DNA of 64,000 bases from Nitrospirillum amazonense (lineage in GTDB: Bacteria; Pseudomonadota; Alphaproteobacteria; Azospirillales; Azospirillaceae). The stretch is taken from the NCBI RefSeq assembly GCF_007828045.1, contig NZ_VITN01000024.1, forward strand, positions 27,043-91,042, written 5' to 3'. The notes beneath the pieces are model-generated. The model had not been told where the DNA came from. It saw only the letters and a list, made by a program, of their open reading frames with translations, and did not search any database. The position numbers and the translations under genes are program-made. Of this stretch, positions 12,101 through 20,392 are shown piece after piece; within the stretch, counting starts at the first letter, position 1; each line of letters begins with the position of its first letter.

Positions 12101-15100
12101 GCCCGCCAGCGGGCTGGCGGCGAAGCAGCGCGCGCAGCCCGCGCCCCGGGCCAACGTCCACGAATACCCGCTCGGGCGCCGCCAGCAAGACGGCGAGACC
12201 GTCGCCGAAACGCACGGGCCGCCGCGCCTGGTCCAGCCAGTAGTCGATGGACGCGACGCTTCCGTCTGCCCATCCGCCGGTGAGGTTGGAGACCAGCGGC
12301 AGGCGCGGGGGGGCAAGTCGCACCGATGAAAGCGCGTCGCGAAGGCCGTCCAGCGATTCTTCGATCTGGGTGGAATGGAAGGCCCGGCTCACAGGCAGGG
12401 GCTCCACGGCGACGCGGGCGGCGCGCAGGCGCGCGGCCTGCATGGCGATTGCGTCCGGCGTGCCGGCGATGGTGACGTCGCCGGGGCCGTTCACCGCCGC
12501 CAGCTCGCAGCCATCCACCAGCAGGTTGGCCAGTTGTGCGGGGGAAACGGCTGCGGCCAGCATGGCGCCTGGCGGACACTGGGCCATCAGCCGCCCGCGC
12601 CGTATGACCAGGCGCAAGGCGTCGTCCGGCGACATGACGCCGGCGGTGACGGCCGCCGCGTATTCGCCCAGGCTGTGGCCGATGACGGCGTCCGGCCGGA
12701 TGCCGAAGGCTGCCAGGGTTTCGACCATGGCCCGCTGAAGCGCCAGTAGCACGGGCTGCCCGATGGCGGTGTCCTCCAGCCGTTCCGCCCCCGTCCCGTC
12801 ACGCAGCAGGCGCGGCAGGTCGAACCCGGTTTCCGCCGCCAGGATGGCACCGGCATGCTCTACCGCCGCGCGGAATTCCTTGAACCGATGGATCAGGCCG
12901 GCGCCGACCGCGCCCTTCAGGCTACCCTGTCCGGGGAACATGAAGACCAGCTCGGGGGCGGCGGACGCTGTGTCGTGGCCGTGGCCGCCTTCCAGCAACT
13001 GTTCCGTCAGGTCGGCGATTTCCGTGGCGACGTAGGACGTCCGAAGGGGATGACCGGGCCGGTGGCGGGCCAGGGTACAGGCGATGTCCGCCAGGCTTGG
13101 CGAGGCTTCGGATGTCAAGTGCCGGACCAGGTCATGGCGCAGGCGGGACAGCGCACCTTCCGTCTTAGCGGACAGTAGGATCAACTGCGGCGCCGTGTCC
13201 GGCGTCGTATGCGACCCGGTGACTTCTCCGGCGGCCCACTGACGGCGGGGCGGGGCCTCCTCCAGGACGGCGTGGACGTTGGTGCCGCCGATGCCGAAGG
13301 AACTGACGCCCGCCCGCCGCGGATGTGCGTCGTTCGACGTCCACGGAACCAGATCGTTCGCCACCCGTAGGCTGGAGGAGGCCAGGCGGGAGGCCGGATT
13401 GGGCGTCCGGTAGTGCAGCGTCGGCGGAATAGCGGCGTTTTCCAGCGCCATCACCGCCTTGATCAGGCCGGCGATGCCTGCCGCGGCGTCCAGGTGGCCG
13501 ATGTTGGACTTGACCGATCCCAACCATACCGTCCGGCCCTGGTCGTTGCCGAACACCGCGTCCAGGGCGGCGATCTCTACCGGGTCGCCCAGGGCGGTTC
13601 CCGTGCCATGCGCCTCGACATAGCCGATGGTGTCTATGTCCACCTCGGCCCGGCGGATGGCGTCACGGATGGCGCGCGCCTGTCCGGTGGCGGACGGCGC
13701 CGTGAAACCCAGCTTGTCGGCCCCGTCGTTGGTGACGGCCGTCCCCCGGATCACCGCGCGGATGGGATCGCCATCGCGCAGCGCGTCCTCCAGGCGGCGC
13801 AGCACCACAATGCCGCAGCCCATGCCGCGCACAGTGCCCGCGGCCTGGGCGTCGAAGGGACGGCAGTGGCCATCCGGCGATCCGATGTTGCCCGCCTCGT
13901 GCAGGTGGCCGCCGATCAGGGGAACCTCCACGCTGGCGGCGCCGGCCAGGGCCGTGTCGCAGTCGTGATTGCGCAGGCTGGCGCAAGCCTGGTGGATGGC
14001 GACCAGAGACGAGGAACAGGCGGAGTCCACGGTCAGACACGGCCCGCGCAGGTTCAGCTTGTAGGCCAGCAGGGTCGCGGCGAAGCTTTTGCTGGTGGCG
14101 ATAGCGATTTTCTGGGGTCCCAGCGCCTCCAGTTGTTCCGGCCGGGTCGCCAGGTTGCGCTCAAGATAGCCGCTGCTGCTTGTCGCCACGAAGGCACCGA
14201 CGCAGTGGTCGGCCGCCGCTTGACCACCGTGCTCCAGCGCGTGATAGGCGCATTCCAGCAGCAGGCGGTTCTGTGGGTCCAGGCTGGTCGCTTCCGCCGC
14301 GGAGAAACCGAAGAACACGGCATCGAAGGTCTCGATGCCGTCGATCACGCCACGGGCGGCCACGTATCGCGGTGAGTTGTAAAGCCCAGGATCGACGCCG
14401 GCCCGCGCCAGATCTTGCTGGTCGAAATGGGTAATGGCCTCAACCCCGTTCTCCAGGTTGTGCCAGAACGTGGGGGCGTCGGGCGCACCGGGGAAGCGCG
14501 CGGCATAGCCGACCACGGCGATGGCGGCCCCCTGCCGCGCCTCCGCCGGATGGTTTCCGCCGGCCACGGTGTCGTTTTTGTCCGGCGCCGCTCCCCCCGC
14601 CATATGGTGTGCCAGGCTACGGATGGTCGGATGCGCGAACAGGTCCGTCAGTGTCAGTGGCCGGTCGGCGGGGGCCAATTCGTTTACCGTCGCCAGCAGC
14701 CGCGGCAATTGCATCGAAGTCCCGCCAAGGTCGAAGAAGTTCGTGGTCACGGATGGCGAGGGCAGGTCTAGGATATCTGCCCAGGCCCGGCTGAGCCCAA
14801 CCTCCAGCGCGGTCGCGGGCGGTGTGGCGTCGGCCGGGCGGTATTCGCCCGTTTCGGGCGGCGGCAGCGCCGCCACATCGACCTTGCCGCTATGGGTTAA
14901 GGGCAGGGACGGCAGGACGACTACGCTGCGCGGTACCATGTAGGCGGGCAGCCGCCGTCGTAGATCTTCTAGAAGGGCTGGGATCGACAGCCCGCCGCCG
15001 GCATGCTCGACAAAGGCCACCAGGCGCCGCTCACCCCCGGCGTCGGTATAGGCTCGGACATGGCTACGGGTGACGCCCGTCCCATCCTCGATCGCGCGTT

Positions 15101-18100
15101 CGATCTCGCCGGGTTCTATCCTGAGGCCGCGCAGCTTGATCTGGTCGTCCGCCCGACCCAGGAAATCCAGACTGCCGTCCGGCAGCAGGCGTCCCAGATC
15201 GCCCGTTCGGTACATCCGGGCCCCTGGGACGGGGCTGTGCGGATCGGGCACGAAGCGTTCGGCTGTCATGCGCGGGTCGTCCAAATACCCGCGCGCCAGG
15301 CCGTCGCCAGCGATGTGGATTTCGCCGGGTACGCCCCAGGGCTGAAGCTGCCCGCGCCGGTCCAGAATGTGGACGCGATAGCCGGCGAAGGGTGTGCCGA
15401 TGGGTGGTCTCACGCCGGCATCGGCGGGATCCAGGCGCGCCAGTGTCGCGCCCACGGTAACCTCGGTCGGACCATAGCCGTTGTACAACTGGGCATGGGG
15501 ACACCACGCGTCGATGAATCCGGTCCGGCACGGCTCGGCCGTCGAGATGATGGCTCGTAGGTCGGGATAGGCCCGGGGCGTCAGCGCGGCCAGAAGAGAG
15601 GCGGAGGCCGTGATCAGGGTCACCCGCTCCGTTTCGATCAACGCCTGCAGCGTGCTTCCGGGCAGGCGGGCGTCCGGCGGCGCGATGGACAGGGTGCCGC
15701 CGACCGGCAAGGACATCAGTAGGTCGGAAAGTGACGCGTCGAAGGCCAGGGACGCCAACTGCAGGACTATCGCTCCCTCCGGCAAGTCAAGGCGGGCGCG
15801 CTGCGCGCGGCCGAAGTTCGCGGCGGCGCGGTGGCTGACCATTACTCCCTTGGGCGCCCCGGTGGAGCCTGAGGTGTGGATGATCCAGGCCAGTTGGTCG
15901 GGATCGACCGCCGGCAGCTGGGTGATAGACGCGGCGGCTTCGGCGGCCAGATCCTCCGGCGTGACGATCGCGCAGTCGCGGGGGCAAAGGGGCGCCAGGC
16001 GCGCCCTGAGCGCGCCATTGGCGACGAGAAGGGATGGTCGGGCACCGTGCAGGACGCGGGCGATCCGCGCGTCGGGCTGGTTCGGATCCAGGGGAAGGTA
16101 GACGCCGCCGCTGCGCCAGATGGCCAGGACCGTCGTGATCGCCGTGGGCGAGGGCGCCAGCATCACCGCGATGCGCGTTTCAGGTCCATGGCCGTGCCGC
16201 AGCAGGGCGCGAGCCATGGCATCGGCCCGGCGCATGAAGTCGCCGTAGGAAACCGCGTCGCCGCCCATGCGTAGGGCGACGCGATCCGGTGTCTGCGCCG
16301 CTTGGCCGGCGATCAGCGCCCCCAGATCGCCGGCGCTGTCCGGCGGCATCGCGGCGGCGCCCGCCTTGGCCGCCAGCGCCGCCCTTTCTTCGGCAGGCAG
16401 CAGGTCCAGGGCGTCGATCGGGACTCCCGGATCGGCCGCGGCCGACGCAAGCAGCGTCGCGAAGCGGCCGGCCAGACGTCCGGCCGTCCCCTCGGCCAGT
16501 AGATCCGCCTGGTAATCCCAGCAGCCTGCCAGGGTTTCCCCCTCGTCGGTGATTACCAAGGACAGCGGCCAGTCGAGGTCGCAACGGTTCAGCGGAAAGG
16601 CGCGCGCGGTCGCACCGCCGAATGGAAAGGTTTCGGTCATGTCGCCGGCGACCAGGAGGGCGGCACGGCGCGTCGCCGGCTGCTGGAAGGCAAACAGCGT
16701 GTCGGCGGGCGCGGCCATCGTGTTCGCCGGGCCGACGGGGGCGGCCAATGCCCGCAACACCTGCTCCCGCACCTCGTCCAGGACGGTCAGGAAGGTGGAC
16801 CCGGCCGGAAATGACAGCGTCAGGAGAGCGGTTTCGATGGCGCAGGCGATCGTGCCCGACGGCGTGGCGCGTGACATCGGGAAGCGGACGGTCAGTTGTG
16901 CCTGGCCGGTGTGCCGATGCAGGAGAATCGCATAGGCGGCGGCCACGGCCATGGCCGGGGTAGCCCCTCGGCCGATGGCCAACGCGCGGACGGCAGCCGT
17001 CGTGCCCCCCCCCAGGACGAACCGGTGCCGGTGGCCCGTGCGGGCGCGGTCCCGGGGGCCCTGCTGCGACCCGTCGCGGGCCCCGGGGCCGTCCCAAGGG
17101 AAGGCCAGGGTGGGCCAGGATGTAATAGGTGCCGCGGCGCGCGCCCCGTCGGTCGCATCATCCTTCCCCGCTGCGGCGTCCAGCGCCGGCGCATCGCCCA
17201 GCACCTCGTCCAATCTCGCAAGAAGCAAATCCAGGCTGGCCAAGTCGGCCGCGATGTGATGGGCGGCGATCAACAGCACCGGTGCCGTGACCGGCGCCTC
17301 GAACAGCACGAAGCGAGCGAGGGGGCCGGTATCGAGCCGAAACGGAGTAAGGGCGTGCCGCTCCACGACACGCCTCATCGACCGCTCATCGTCTGACGGA
17401 AGGGTGATGCGCCGCAAATTAAGGCCGGACAAAGACGCGCCTTCGGCGCCCGCCCCGTCGGCGGGAAGCCATTGGGGTTCCCCAGCGTCATCCGCCACCA
17501 CACGGGCCACGAGGCGGGCCACCAGGCTGGGATGTCGGCGTCCCAGGACCTGCACGGCGCCGGCCAGCCGCCGGGGGTCGATCCCGGCCAGCGTCAGGGC
17601 GATGGCGATATTGTGGACGCTGGAGCCGGGGTTCAGCTGCTGGTGGGTCCAGAAAACTCGTTCCATGCCGGCCAAGCGGCCCAGCGCATGGGGCATGTCA
17701 TTGGGCGGAGCGCCCATTTCCATGGGAGCAGCCCGCTGGCAGGATGCCACTAGGTCAGCCAGGGTGGGGGCGCCCAGCAGGATTTCGGGCCGGCAATTGA
17801 TCGCGAAGGTCTCGCTGAGGCGGCGGGCAAGGGCCACCGCCGACAACGAATCCAGGCCCAGCGCGGCGGGCGCGCCATCGAGGGGTATTGTGCCGGCCGG
17901 CCGCTTCATCTGGGCCGCGACCACCGCCAGTATGGCGTCTTGGTCGATATGGCGCCGCCCCGGCGCTTCCGTCCGTTCGGTTTCGGCAGTCGTCTCCGGC
18001 GCGTCCTGTTCGGCGATGCGATCCAGCGCCAGATGCGGGATGGCCCCTTCCAAGAAACACTGGCGGATCTGCGCGCGTTGCAACTTACCGCTGGTGGTTT

Positions 18101-19730
18101 TTGCCAAGGAGGCCGGAGGGACCAGGGCTAGCGTTTCCACCAGCGCGTCCTGCGCGTTCCAGATGGCCTGCCGTATGGCGTCGAACAACAGCCGGCTTCG
18201 CGTCCCGCTCCAGACTGCGCTCCGCAGCCCGCGATCCACCTCCACCAGCAGGACCAACTGGCCCCCGACCTCGAAGGCCGCCGCGGCCAGACCCAGATCC
18301 GGTGATGCCCGCAGGGCCGTTGCCTCGATGTCGTGCGGGTACAGATTGCGTCCCCGCACGATGATCAGGTCCTTGAGCCGACCGGTCACGGCAAGATCGC
18401 CGTCGCCCGTCATGAAACCCAGGTCCCCGGTTCTGAAATACGGCCGGTCGTCGCCGGCAATCATCGCGCCGAACACCGGCGGCGATCCGGTGCCCCGATT
18501 CCAGTACCCCGCACCTACGGAGGGGGAGGATACCCAGATCTCGCCGATGTGTCCCGGCGGCAGCGGCACCGCCGTATCAGCATCGACGATCGCGATGGCG
18601 GTCTGTTCCGCGGGGCCCCCGACGCAGACCACTGGCGCCGCGTCCGGTCCGTCGGCCTTCGCCGCCACGCCACGGGCCAGGGCCTCACGGGCGGCGTGAA
18701 ACACTCGGGGGCGCTGGCCGCCGCCGCCGGCGACCAGCAGCGTCGCTTCCGCCATGCCGTAGCAGGGAAGGAAGGATGCGCGCCTGAACCCGTGGGTGGC
18801 GAAACGGTTCGCGAAGGTGTCAAGCGTCGCCGCGGACACCGGCTCCGCGCCGTTGAAGGCGTTGGTCCATCGGCTGAGGTCCAGGCCCCGCAGATCGCTA
18901 TCGTCGATGCGCCGCGCGCAATAATCATAGGCGAAATTCGGTCCCCCGCTTGTGGTGGCGCCGTATTGGGAAATGGCTTTGAGCCAAAGGGCGGGGCGGC
19001 GGAGGAAGGTGGTAGGGGAGAAATGAACCGCCAAGACACCTAGGTAGATGGGCTGCAAAATTGTGCCGATCAGCCCCATGTCGTGATAATGCGGCAGCCA
19101 ACTGACGAAGACCGTCTCGCTGGAATGACCGAACGCTTGGGCGATCATTCGCTGGTTGGCCATGAGGTTGTCGTGGGTCAGCATCACCCCTTTGGGCGCG
19201 CCGGTGGACCCTGACGTGTATTGCAGGAGGGCCAGCGCGCTTCCGTCAAGCGACCTTTCCACCGTGGGGCCGTCAGTCGCCGCCTCGTCCGGCTGAAGAT
19301 CGCAATCCAGTATATCGACGGCCGCGCCGCCGACGGCGAGCGCCCTGGTCAGCATGGGCCGGGAGCCGCCATCGGTCAGCACCACGGCCGCCTGGGCGTC
19401 CGCTATGATGCGGTCCAGGCGCTCCGCCGATTGACCCGCGCGCGGCAAATTCGTGGGAACTGCGACCACGCCGGCCTTGAAGCAGGCCAATAAGGTTTCG
19501 ATGAAGGCCAGGCCGGGAGGGAAGCTCAGCAGTGCCCGATCACCCGCGGCCAAGCGCCGGGCCAGGCGATGCGCTAGCGCAGTCGACCGACTATCGAGTT
19601 CACGGAAATTTAGCTGCGTCGGCGTCGATTTCTCATCGGGCAAGAATACGAAGGCCGGAGCCGCTGGCTGACGTTGCGCGTGGCGCGCAAGACATGCAAG
19701 CAGGCCAGGCCGGTCCAGACATCCGTCCAT
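3102..19730 (-). CDS. FAAL-NRPS-PKS hybrid megasynthase
   Basis: Loading and early-elongation enzyme of about 5,542 residues. Approximate domain order by residue: fatty-acyl-AMP ligase 1-580 (LQYTSGSTG, YHDMGLIG), ACP 590-663 (LGLDSL), C 680-1100 (HHIAADL, last Gly missing), A1 1133-1620 (code DASTITGVGK), PCP 1633-1710, KS 1733-2160 (DSACSSS, EAHGTGT, NIGHLDA), AT 2257-2560 (GHSLGEY; RAFH, malonyl-like), carrier 2663-2733, C 2747-3170 (HHIAVDG), A2 3200-3980 (code DVWHVSLIDK, serine) split by an FkbM-type methyltransferase, PCP, Cy 4093-4523 (DAMAIDGWS), A3 4557-5433 (code DLFNLSLIWK plus GGATEASIW, cysteine) split by a second methyltransferase-like domain, PCP 5447-5517. No KR follows the KS-AT, so a beta-keto group should remain. 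I prefer the ATG at 19730, preceded by GAGGGAAGG, over an in-frame GTG at 19751. It should acylate the peptide N-terminus and hand over to the docking-domain NRPS downstream. Confidence 0.95.
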   Translation of the reverse strand: MDGCLDRPGLLACLARHAQRQPAAPAFVFLPDEKSTPTQLNFRELDSRSTALAHRLARRLAAGDRALLSFPPGLAFIETLLACFKAGVVAVPTNLPRAGQSAERLDRIIADAQAAVVLTDGGSRPMLTRALAVGGAAVDILDCDLQPDEAATDGPTVERSLDGSALALLQYTSGSTGAPKGVMLTHDNLMANQRMIAQAFGHSSETVFVSWLPHYHDMGLIGTILQPIYLGVLAVHFSPTTFLRRPALWLKAISQYGATTSGGPNFAYDYCARRIDDSDLRGLDLSRWTNAFNGAEPVSAATLDTFANRFATHGFRRASFLPCYGMAEATLLVAGGGGQRPRVFHAAREALARGVAAKADGPDAAPVVCVGGPAEQTAIAIVDADTAVPLPPGHIGEIWVSSPSVGAGYWNRGTGSPPVFGAMIAGDDRPYFRTGDLGFMTGDGDLAVTGRLKDLIIVRGRNLYPHDIEATALRASPDLGLAAAAFEVGGQLVLLVEVDRGLRSAVWSGTRSRLLFDAIRQAIWNAQDALVETLALVPPASLAKTTSGKLQRAQIRQCFLEGAIPHLALDRIAEQDAPETTAETERTEAPGRRHIDQDAILAVVAAQMKRPAGTIPLDGAPAALGLDSLSAVALARRLSETFAINCRPEILLGAPTLADLVASCQRAAPMEMGAPPNDMPHALGRLAGMERVFWTHQQLNPGSSVHNIAIALTLAGIDPRRLAGAVQVLGRRHPSLVARLVARVVADDAGEPQWLPADGAGAEGASLSGLNLRRITLPSDDERSMRRVVERHALTPFRLDTGPLARFVLFEAPVTAPVLLIAAHHIAADLASLDLLLARLDEVLGDAPALDAAAGKDDATDGARAAAPITSWPTLAFPWDGPGARDGSQQGPRDRARTGHRHRFVLGGGTTAAVRALAIGRGATPAMAVAAAYAILLHRHTGQAQLTVRFPMSRATPSGTIACAIETALLTLSFPAGSTFLTVLDEVREQVLRALAAPVGPANTMAAPADTLFAFQQPATRRAALLVAGDMTETFPFGGATARAFPLNRCDLDWPLSLVITDEGETLAGCWDYQADLLAEGTAGRLAGRFATLLASAAADPGVPIDALDLLPAEERAALAAKAGAAAMPPDSAGDLGALIAGQAAQTPDRVALRMGGDAVSYGDFMRRADAMARALLRHGHGPETRIAVMLAPSPTAITTVLAIWRSGGVYLPLDPNQPDARIARVLHGARPSLLVANGALRARLAPLCPRDCAIVTPEDLAAEAAASITQLPAVDPDQLAWIIHTSGSTGAPKGVMVSHRAAANFGRAQRARLDLPEGAIVLQLASLAFDASLSDLLMSLPVGGTLSIAPPDARLPGSTLQALIETERVTLITASASLLAALTPRAYPDLRAIISTAEPCRTGFIDAWCPHAQLYNGYGPTEVTVGATLARLDPADAGVRPPIGTPFAGYRVHILDRRGQLQPWGVPGEIHIAGDGLARGYLDDPRMTAERFVPDPHSPVPGARMYRTGDLGRLLPDGSLDFLGRADDQIKLRGLRIEPGEIERAIEDGTGVTRSHVRAYTDAGGERRLVAFVEHAGGGLSIPALLEDLRRRLPAYMVPRSVVVLPSLPLTHSGKVDVAALPPPETGEYRPADATPPATALEVGLSRAWADILDLPSPSVTTNFFDLGGTSMQLPRLLATVNELAPADRPLTLTDLFAHPTIRSLAHHMAGGAAPDKNDTVAGGNHPAEARQGAAIAVVGYAARFPGAPDAPTFWHNLENGVEAITHFDQQDLARAGVDPGLYNSPRYVAARGVIDGIETFDAVFFGFSAAEATSLDPQNRLLLECAYHALEHGGQAAADHCVGAFVATSSSGYLERNLATRPEQLEALGPQKIAIATSKSFAATLLAYKLNLRGPCLTVDSACSSSLVAIHQACASLRNHDCDTALAGAASVEVPLIGGHLHEAGNIGSPDGHCRPFDAQAAGTVRGMGCGIVVLRRLEDALRDGDPIRAVIRGTAVTNDGADKLGFTAPSATGQARAIRDAIRRAEVDIDTIGYVEAHGTGTALGDPVEIAALDAVFGNDQGRTVWLGSVKSNIGHLDAAAGIAGLIKAVMALENAAIPPTLHYRTPNPASRLASSSLRVANDLVPWTSNDAHPRRAGVSSFGIGGTNVHAVLEEAPPRRQWAAGEVTGSHTTPDTAPQLILLSAKTEGALSRLRHDLVRHLTSEASPSLADIACTLARHRPGHPLRTSYVATEIADLTEQLLEGGHGHDTASAAPELVFMFPGQGSLKGAVGAGLIHRFKEFRAAVEHAGAILAAETGFDLPRLLRDGTGAERLEDTAIGQPVLLALQRAMVETLAAFGIRPDAVIGHSLGEYAAAVTAGVMSPDDALRLVIRRGRLMAQCPPGAMLAAAVSPAQLANLLVDGCELAAVNGPGDVTIAGTPDAIAMQAARLRAARVAVEPLPVSRAFHSTQIEESLDGLRDALSSVRLAPPRLPLVSNLTGGWADGSVASIDYWLDQARRPVRFGDGLAVLLAAPERVFVDVGPGRGLRALLRRQPAGGPERTVVAVSRDARRAPDDATALLDAVGRLWRVGVPLAGRSAPPTLWDTGAQIVDLPGYPFDGQRYWVDPPAADLPAANSPMASTAPSALSIDQPAIAQPAIAQTPAVAIAQPRSDVAPSRTEAVRREWTTLLGRPPEDGEDFFEAGGDSLLASRFCTRLNDALGLALHPKALFERPHFTAFAQTVETATNDQPPLVWHEMAEPGAGAPLSWQQRSIWLQDLLLGAGSGAHHLPVTLRLRGALDPVALHVAFTHLLVLHPILRARIFARDGGPVMEPGAAALPSHLPVEDLTGATDMDIARRVAAEAARPFDCAAGPLSRALLLRRAPDDHVFVATFHHIAVDGGSLAILLDQLVAGYNAARVGAGLPAPATPPYDTYVAWQRARADAAESQATYWDTRLRGAVAPDLSGLAARRDPAAVPRHVAALPLAIPTELTAALRALARRRQTTLFAVLLAGFQALLSRFSGQDDICVCVPMANRPPQFQKMVGLFVNIAIIRGAVDAEKPFDSLVQEAATAARAAADNLDVAFERMIAAAATTRESGSGHPFGVAFALNNRVDGAIALDGLQADLAMPTHGDAAFDLALWLDERDDRVEGHLEYRADILDADRLRPLLAGYAALLAAAASRPASPIAALDMLDCSGRQLVVDIWNGTDRVWPDPSLAHEAIAARCAASDAVALVSPAEGVTLTYSEMGRRVDALRQRLAALGVAPERPVGVLLERGVDLVVALLAVLGAGGVLVPLDPETPRRRIRYMMDTAGVTAIVTRPELWHAELDSGAPLVNVEDAGGGATGAPPPAALSGDNLAYILFTSGSTGTPKGAMNSHKALHNRLTWMINELGITPGDRVLQKTPFGFDVCLWELIGTLMAGATMVLAKPGGHRDPAYIAAIMAASRVTIAHFVPTMLDVFMEGTAPPPSLRMVVCSGEGLNAATADRFLRLFPTTALVNLYGPTEAAIDVSVWRCDRPSPCPVTPIGRPIANTRLYILDGRQQPVPPGVAGEIHIGGQAVGRGYVNRPGLTAASFVPDMFSAVPGARLYRTGDLGRWLPDGAIEFLGRADTQVKLRGHRVELEEVTATLTGSGLARQAASVIVGEADKRHIVGFVVPEETVAWPVLNWMAAHDQAPPPGLFISPDGTPVHGMNAGESRFLWKEIFDDGAYDAPGLTLPPDAVVMDVGANVGFFALWVARRAPGVRLIAFEPIPEVFAKLRANLRIYLAGATAFNLGLSDAPKATRFTYYPNNSIMSGGRANPARDAAMVAAHHGAAIDDPETGALTAMALERQEVDVQLSTISDQIRMLGLGRIDLLKIDVEGAEAEVLAGIATEHWPLIHQVTVETDDDGTVERLLVAQGYTVTVARVGATAGLGFRQVFASRGDSAPHVDLAAPDAVCWNATHLEERLRAHLRDRLPAHMVPSRLVLVDHLPVSTNGKLDMAALRALAAPGGNRPAPAAAPADAVADTGPAGVPAQILGIFQSHLGDACRSVDDDFFRLGGNSLMAARVTIDIGRHLGRTPELKLLFDHPTAAGLAAALDQAGGSADAAPMTAATVLRHDAGARHEPFPLAPLQHAYWLGRSGGVTLGNVATHGYMELEVEGLDEERFVQALNLLIARHDMLRVRVTPDERQVIMAAPPAYHPQVLDVAGATDGDARLLELRQAMSHRIANLDDGFPFEVGLSRLGDGKHRIHLSMDAMAIDGWSLRLLEADLNALYAALGRGETPPAAPSTVISFRDYVLALGGITAGADYERARTYWLERVPSLPGAPLLPYTRALDTVETPHFVRRVLTVPTTRWAQVKARARARGLTATAVLLAVYGELLATISQDRHFLLGVTRAHRRPLHPEVDRLVGNFTSLLLLEMDLRGGSAFQDAARGVQRRLSADLSHDLFDGLEVRRALVKAQGGGMSAGLLPVIFTSMLDIDGAQAASGVLSIDQEVYGVAQTSQVCLDCVAFERDGALRLTIDAVEDVFPAGILDGLAADWPRMLALLEDEVAWAAPLQLPLPAAVARCRAPSPAIAPDPDAPPPMTLLHDGFVEAVLRWPDNVAVDAPGLVMTYRQLDRAARHLAARLRVGGARPDVPVAIVMEKGPEQVIAALAILLAGAAYVPIDANLPVQRQRDLLRTCAVTVAVTQPHLAGDVPADDGVTVLAAEPIPDDTLPPYPPLPPSPAAADDLAYIIFTSGSTGTPKGVMISHRGAVNTVEDMNRRFGINQSDGVLALSSLSFDLSVFDVFGLLAVGGRIVLPHPFGVADPAHWIDRVNEGGVTMWNSVPTLAGLLVEHIEATTVGVPLPLRLVLMSGDWIPLDLPGRIARLAESPRVVALGGATEASIWSIHHDIRAIQPTWRSIPYGRALAGQTMQVLDSLLRPRPDWVPGEIYIGGVGVAMGYWQDAQRTAEGFITHPETGERLYRTGDLGRFRDDGEIEFLGRIDTQVKLNGHRLELGEVEHALESHPQVLRAVVIADPPGRDIKRLVAYLVPENDAAAPEEGAIVVWNRAATAADEDCGGYQAAGRAAAADPTFDFAIDAAGLEARLDKMTGQYRASVLRAFGQLGLFTRAGERLSTDALLGPGGILPRYARWTARAIAQLEVMGHLRREGEVIHCLVPIPTTGDVVENGETWLAAILTGREFAAERYASDTVAQDYQEFFQHGHHVASAAFRAWLAGRPAGRGARVLEVGGGYGSLTRHLLPHFPADGSYLFTDISTFFLTRAQEDSHRYPFVDFGLLDINREPAVQGYGGRRFDAIIAASVLHACQDVRQTLRYLRNLLEPGGLLLLIEETSFFPFFDMGMGLQEGFDTYTDTALRSGHPLLSRAEWLRELAAAGFRNASVLNHAGTPSDRLGFDVIVATGPEQMPALDAEALEKYLKGRIAGHAVPKAFYLLDRLPITANGKVDRQALVPDRTDRRQAVPAMDLPSTDTEKQLAALWREILDVPQVGRREEFFALGGDSLLASRLVIAMRRQFDIELPIRAIFEAPVIEDLATLVDLARAAAARPAADSFTRQPVTGEL

Positions 19731-19986
19731 GGGGCACGAGCCTTCCCTCACGACTTGCGTGAAAACGGTGGGCTTAAGAACGGTAGGATCGCGTGATGTA
19801 ACGATCGCCGTCCGCGATGAAGCCAGGTAAATAAAATCAAAGACTCGCCGGCATTTTTACTATGGTTCAACCCATATGAAGGCATGCATCCGGCGACGCT
19901 GCGTCCGGAAGGCAAACCGGGCGTCTGACGAGATTATTTTTTTAAATTCATTGATGAGAGGCAACCCCCAGGCAAGCAACCTGGAC

Positions 19987-20018
19987 GAGGCTTCAATGTG
20001 CTGAGGCCTCAATGTGCC
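19987..20018. repeat. 16-bp imperfect tandem repeat
   Basis: Two adjacent 16-bp units starting GAGGCTTC and GAGGCCTC match at 14 of 16 positions. The second unit contains the last codons and stop of the VOC gene, so the 3' end of that gene appears to have been duplicated. No function is evident. Confidence 0.6.
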
Positions 20019-20392
20019 GCGGAATCAAAATTGATCGCGCAGGCGACGTTTCCTTCCGTGTCTTCGAACTTGATAATCCAACCAACAGTGGGAATAGCGG
20101 TCTTTTCCATCAGAATTTTACCGCCCGCAGCCACAACAGCGGCCGCCGTCGCATCCACATCATCTACAGAAATGGAGCATTCGTAGCCGATCATATCTTT
20201 CTCGGCGGGATTATACTTGCGAGACTCGAGTGCACCAAGCACAGGCTGATGAGAGCCGTCGCGATGTTTTATCTGGAAGAAATCAGAAGGGCCATATTGC
20301 TGAAAGTCCCAGGCAAATACCTTGCCGTAGAATGTCCGGGCCCGCGCGATATTATCGGCGTGGATAGCGAAGTGCACAAGCGTATTCGCCAT
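20009..20392 (-). CDS. VOC/glyoxalase-fold protein
   Basis: A 127-residue protein of the vicinal oxygen chelate superfamily. It opens with the usual VTHFAI-like strand (LVHFAIHADN), has a central DFFQIKHRDG strand, and ends with FEDTEGNVACAINF, the typical C-terminal pattern where D/E-x-x-G-N precedes the last strand. Such proteins include glyoxalases, metal-dependent dioxygenases and drug-binding resistance proteins, and no specific reaction can be assigned. It sits between the two divergent arms of the biosynthetic cluster, on the minus strand, about 260 bp downstream of nothing co-directional, so it is probably its own transcription unit. Position suggests self-protection or tailoring, but this is inference. 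GC content is visibly lower than in the flanking megasynthases. Confidence 0.8.
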   Translation of the reverse strand: MANTLVHFAIHADNIARARTFYGKVFAWDFQQYGPSDFFQIKHRDGSHQPVLGALESRKYNPAEKDMIGYECSISVDDVDATAAAVVAAGGKILMEKTAIPTVGWIIKFEDTEGNVACAINFDSAAH

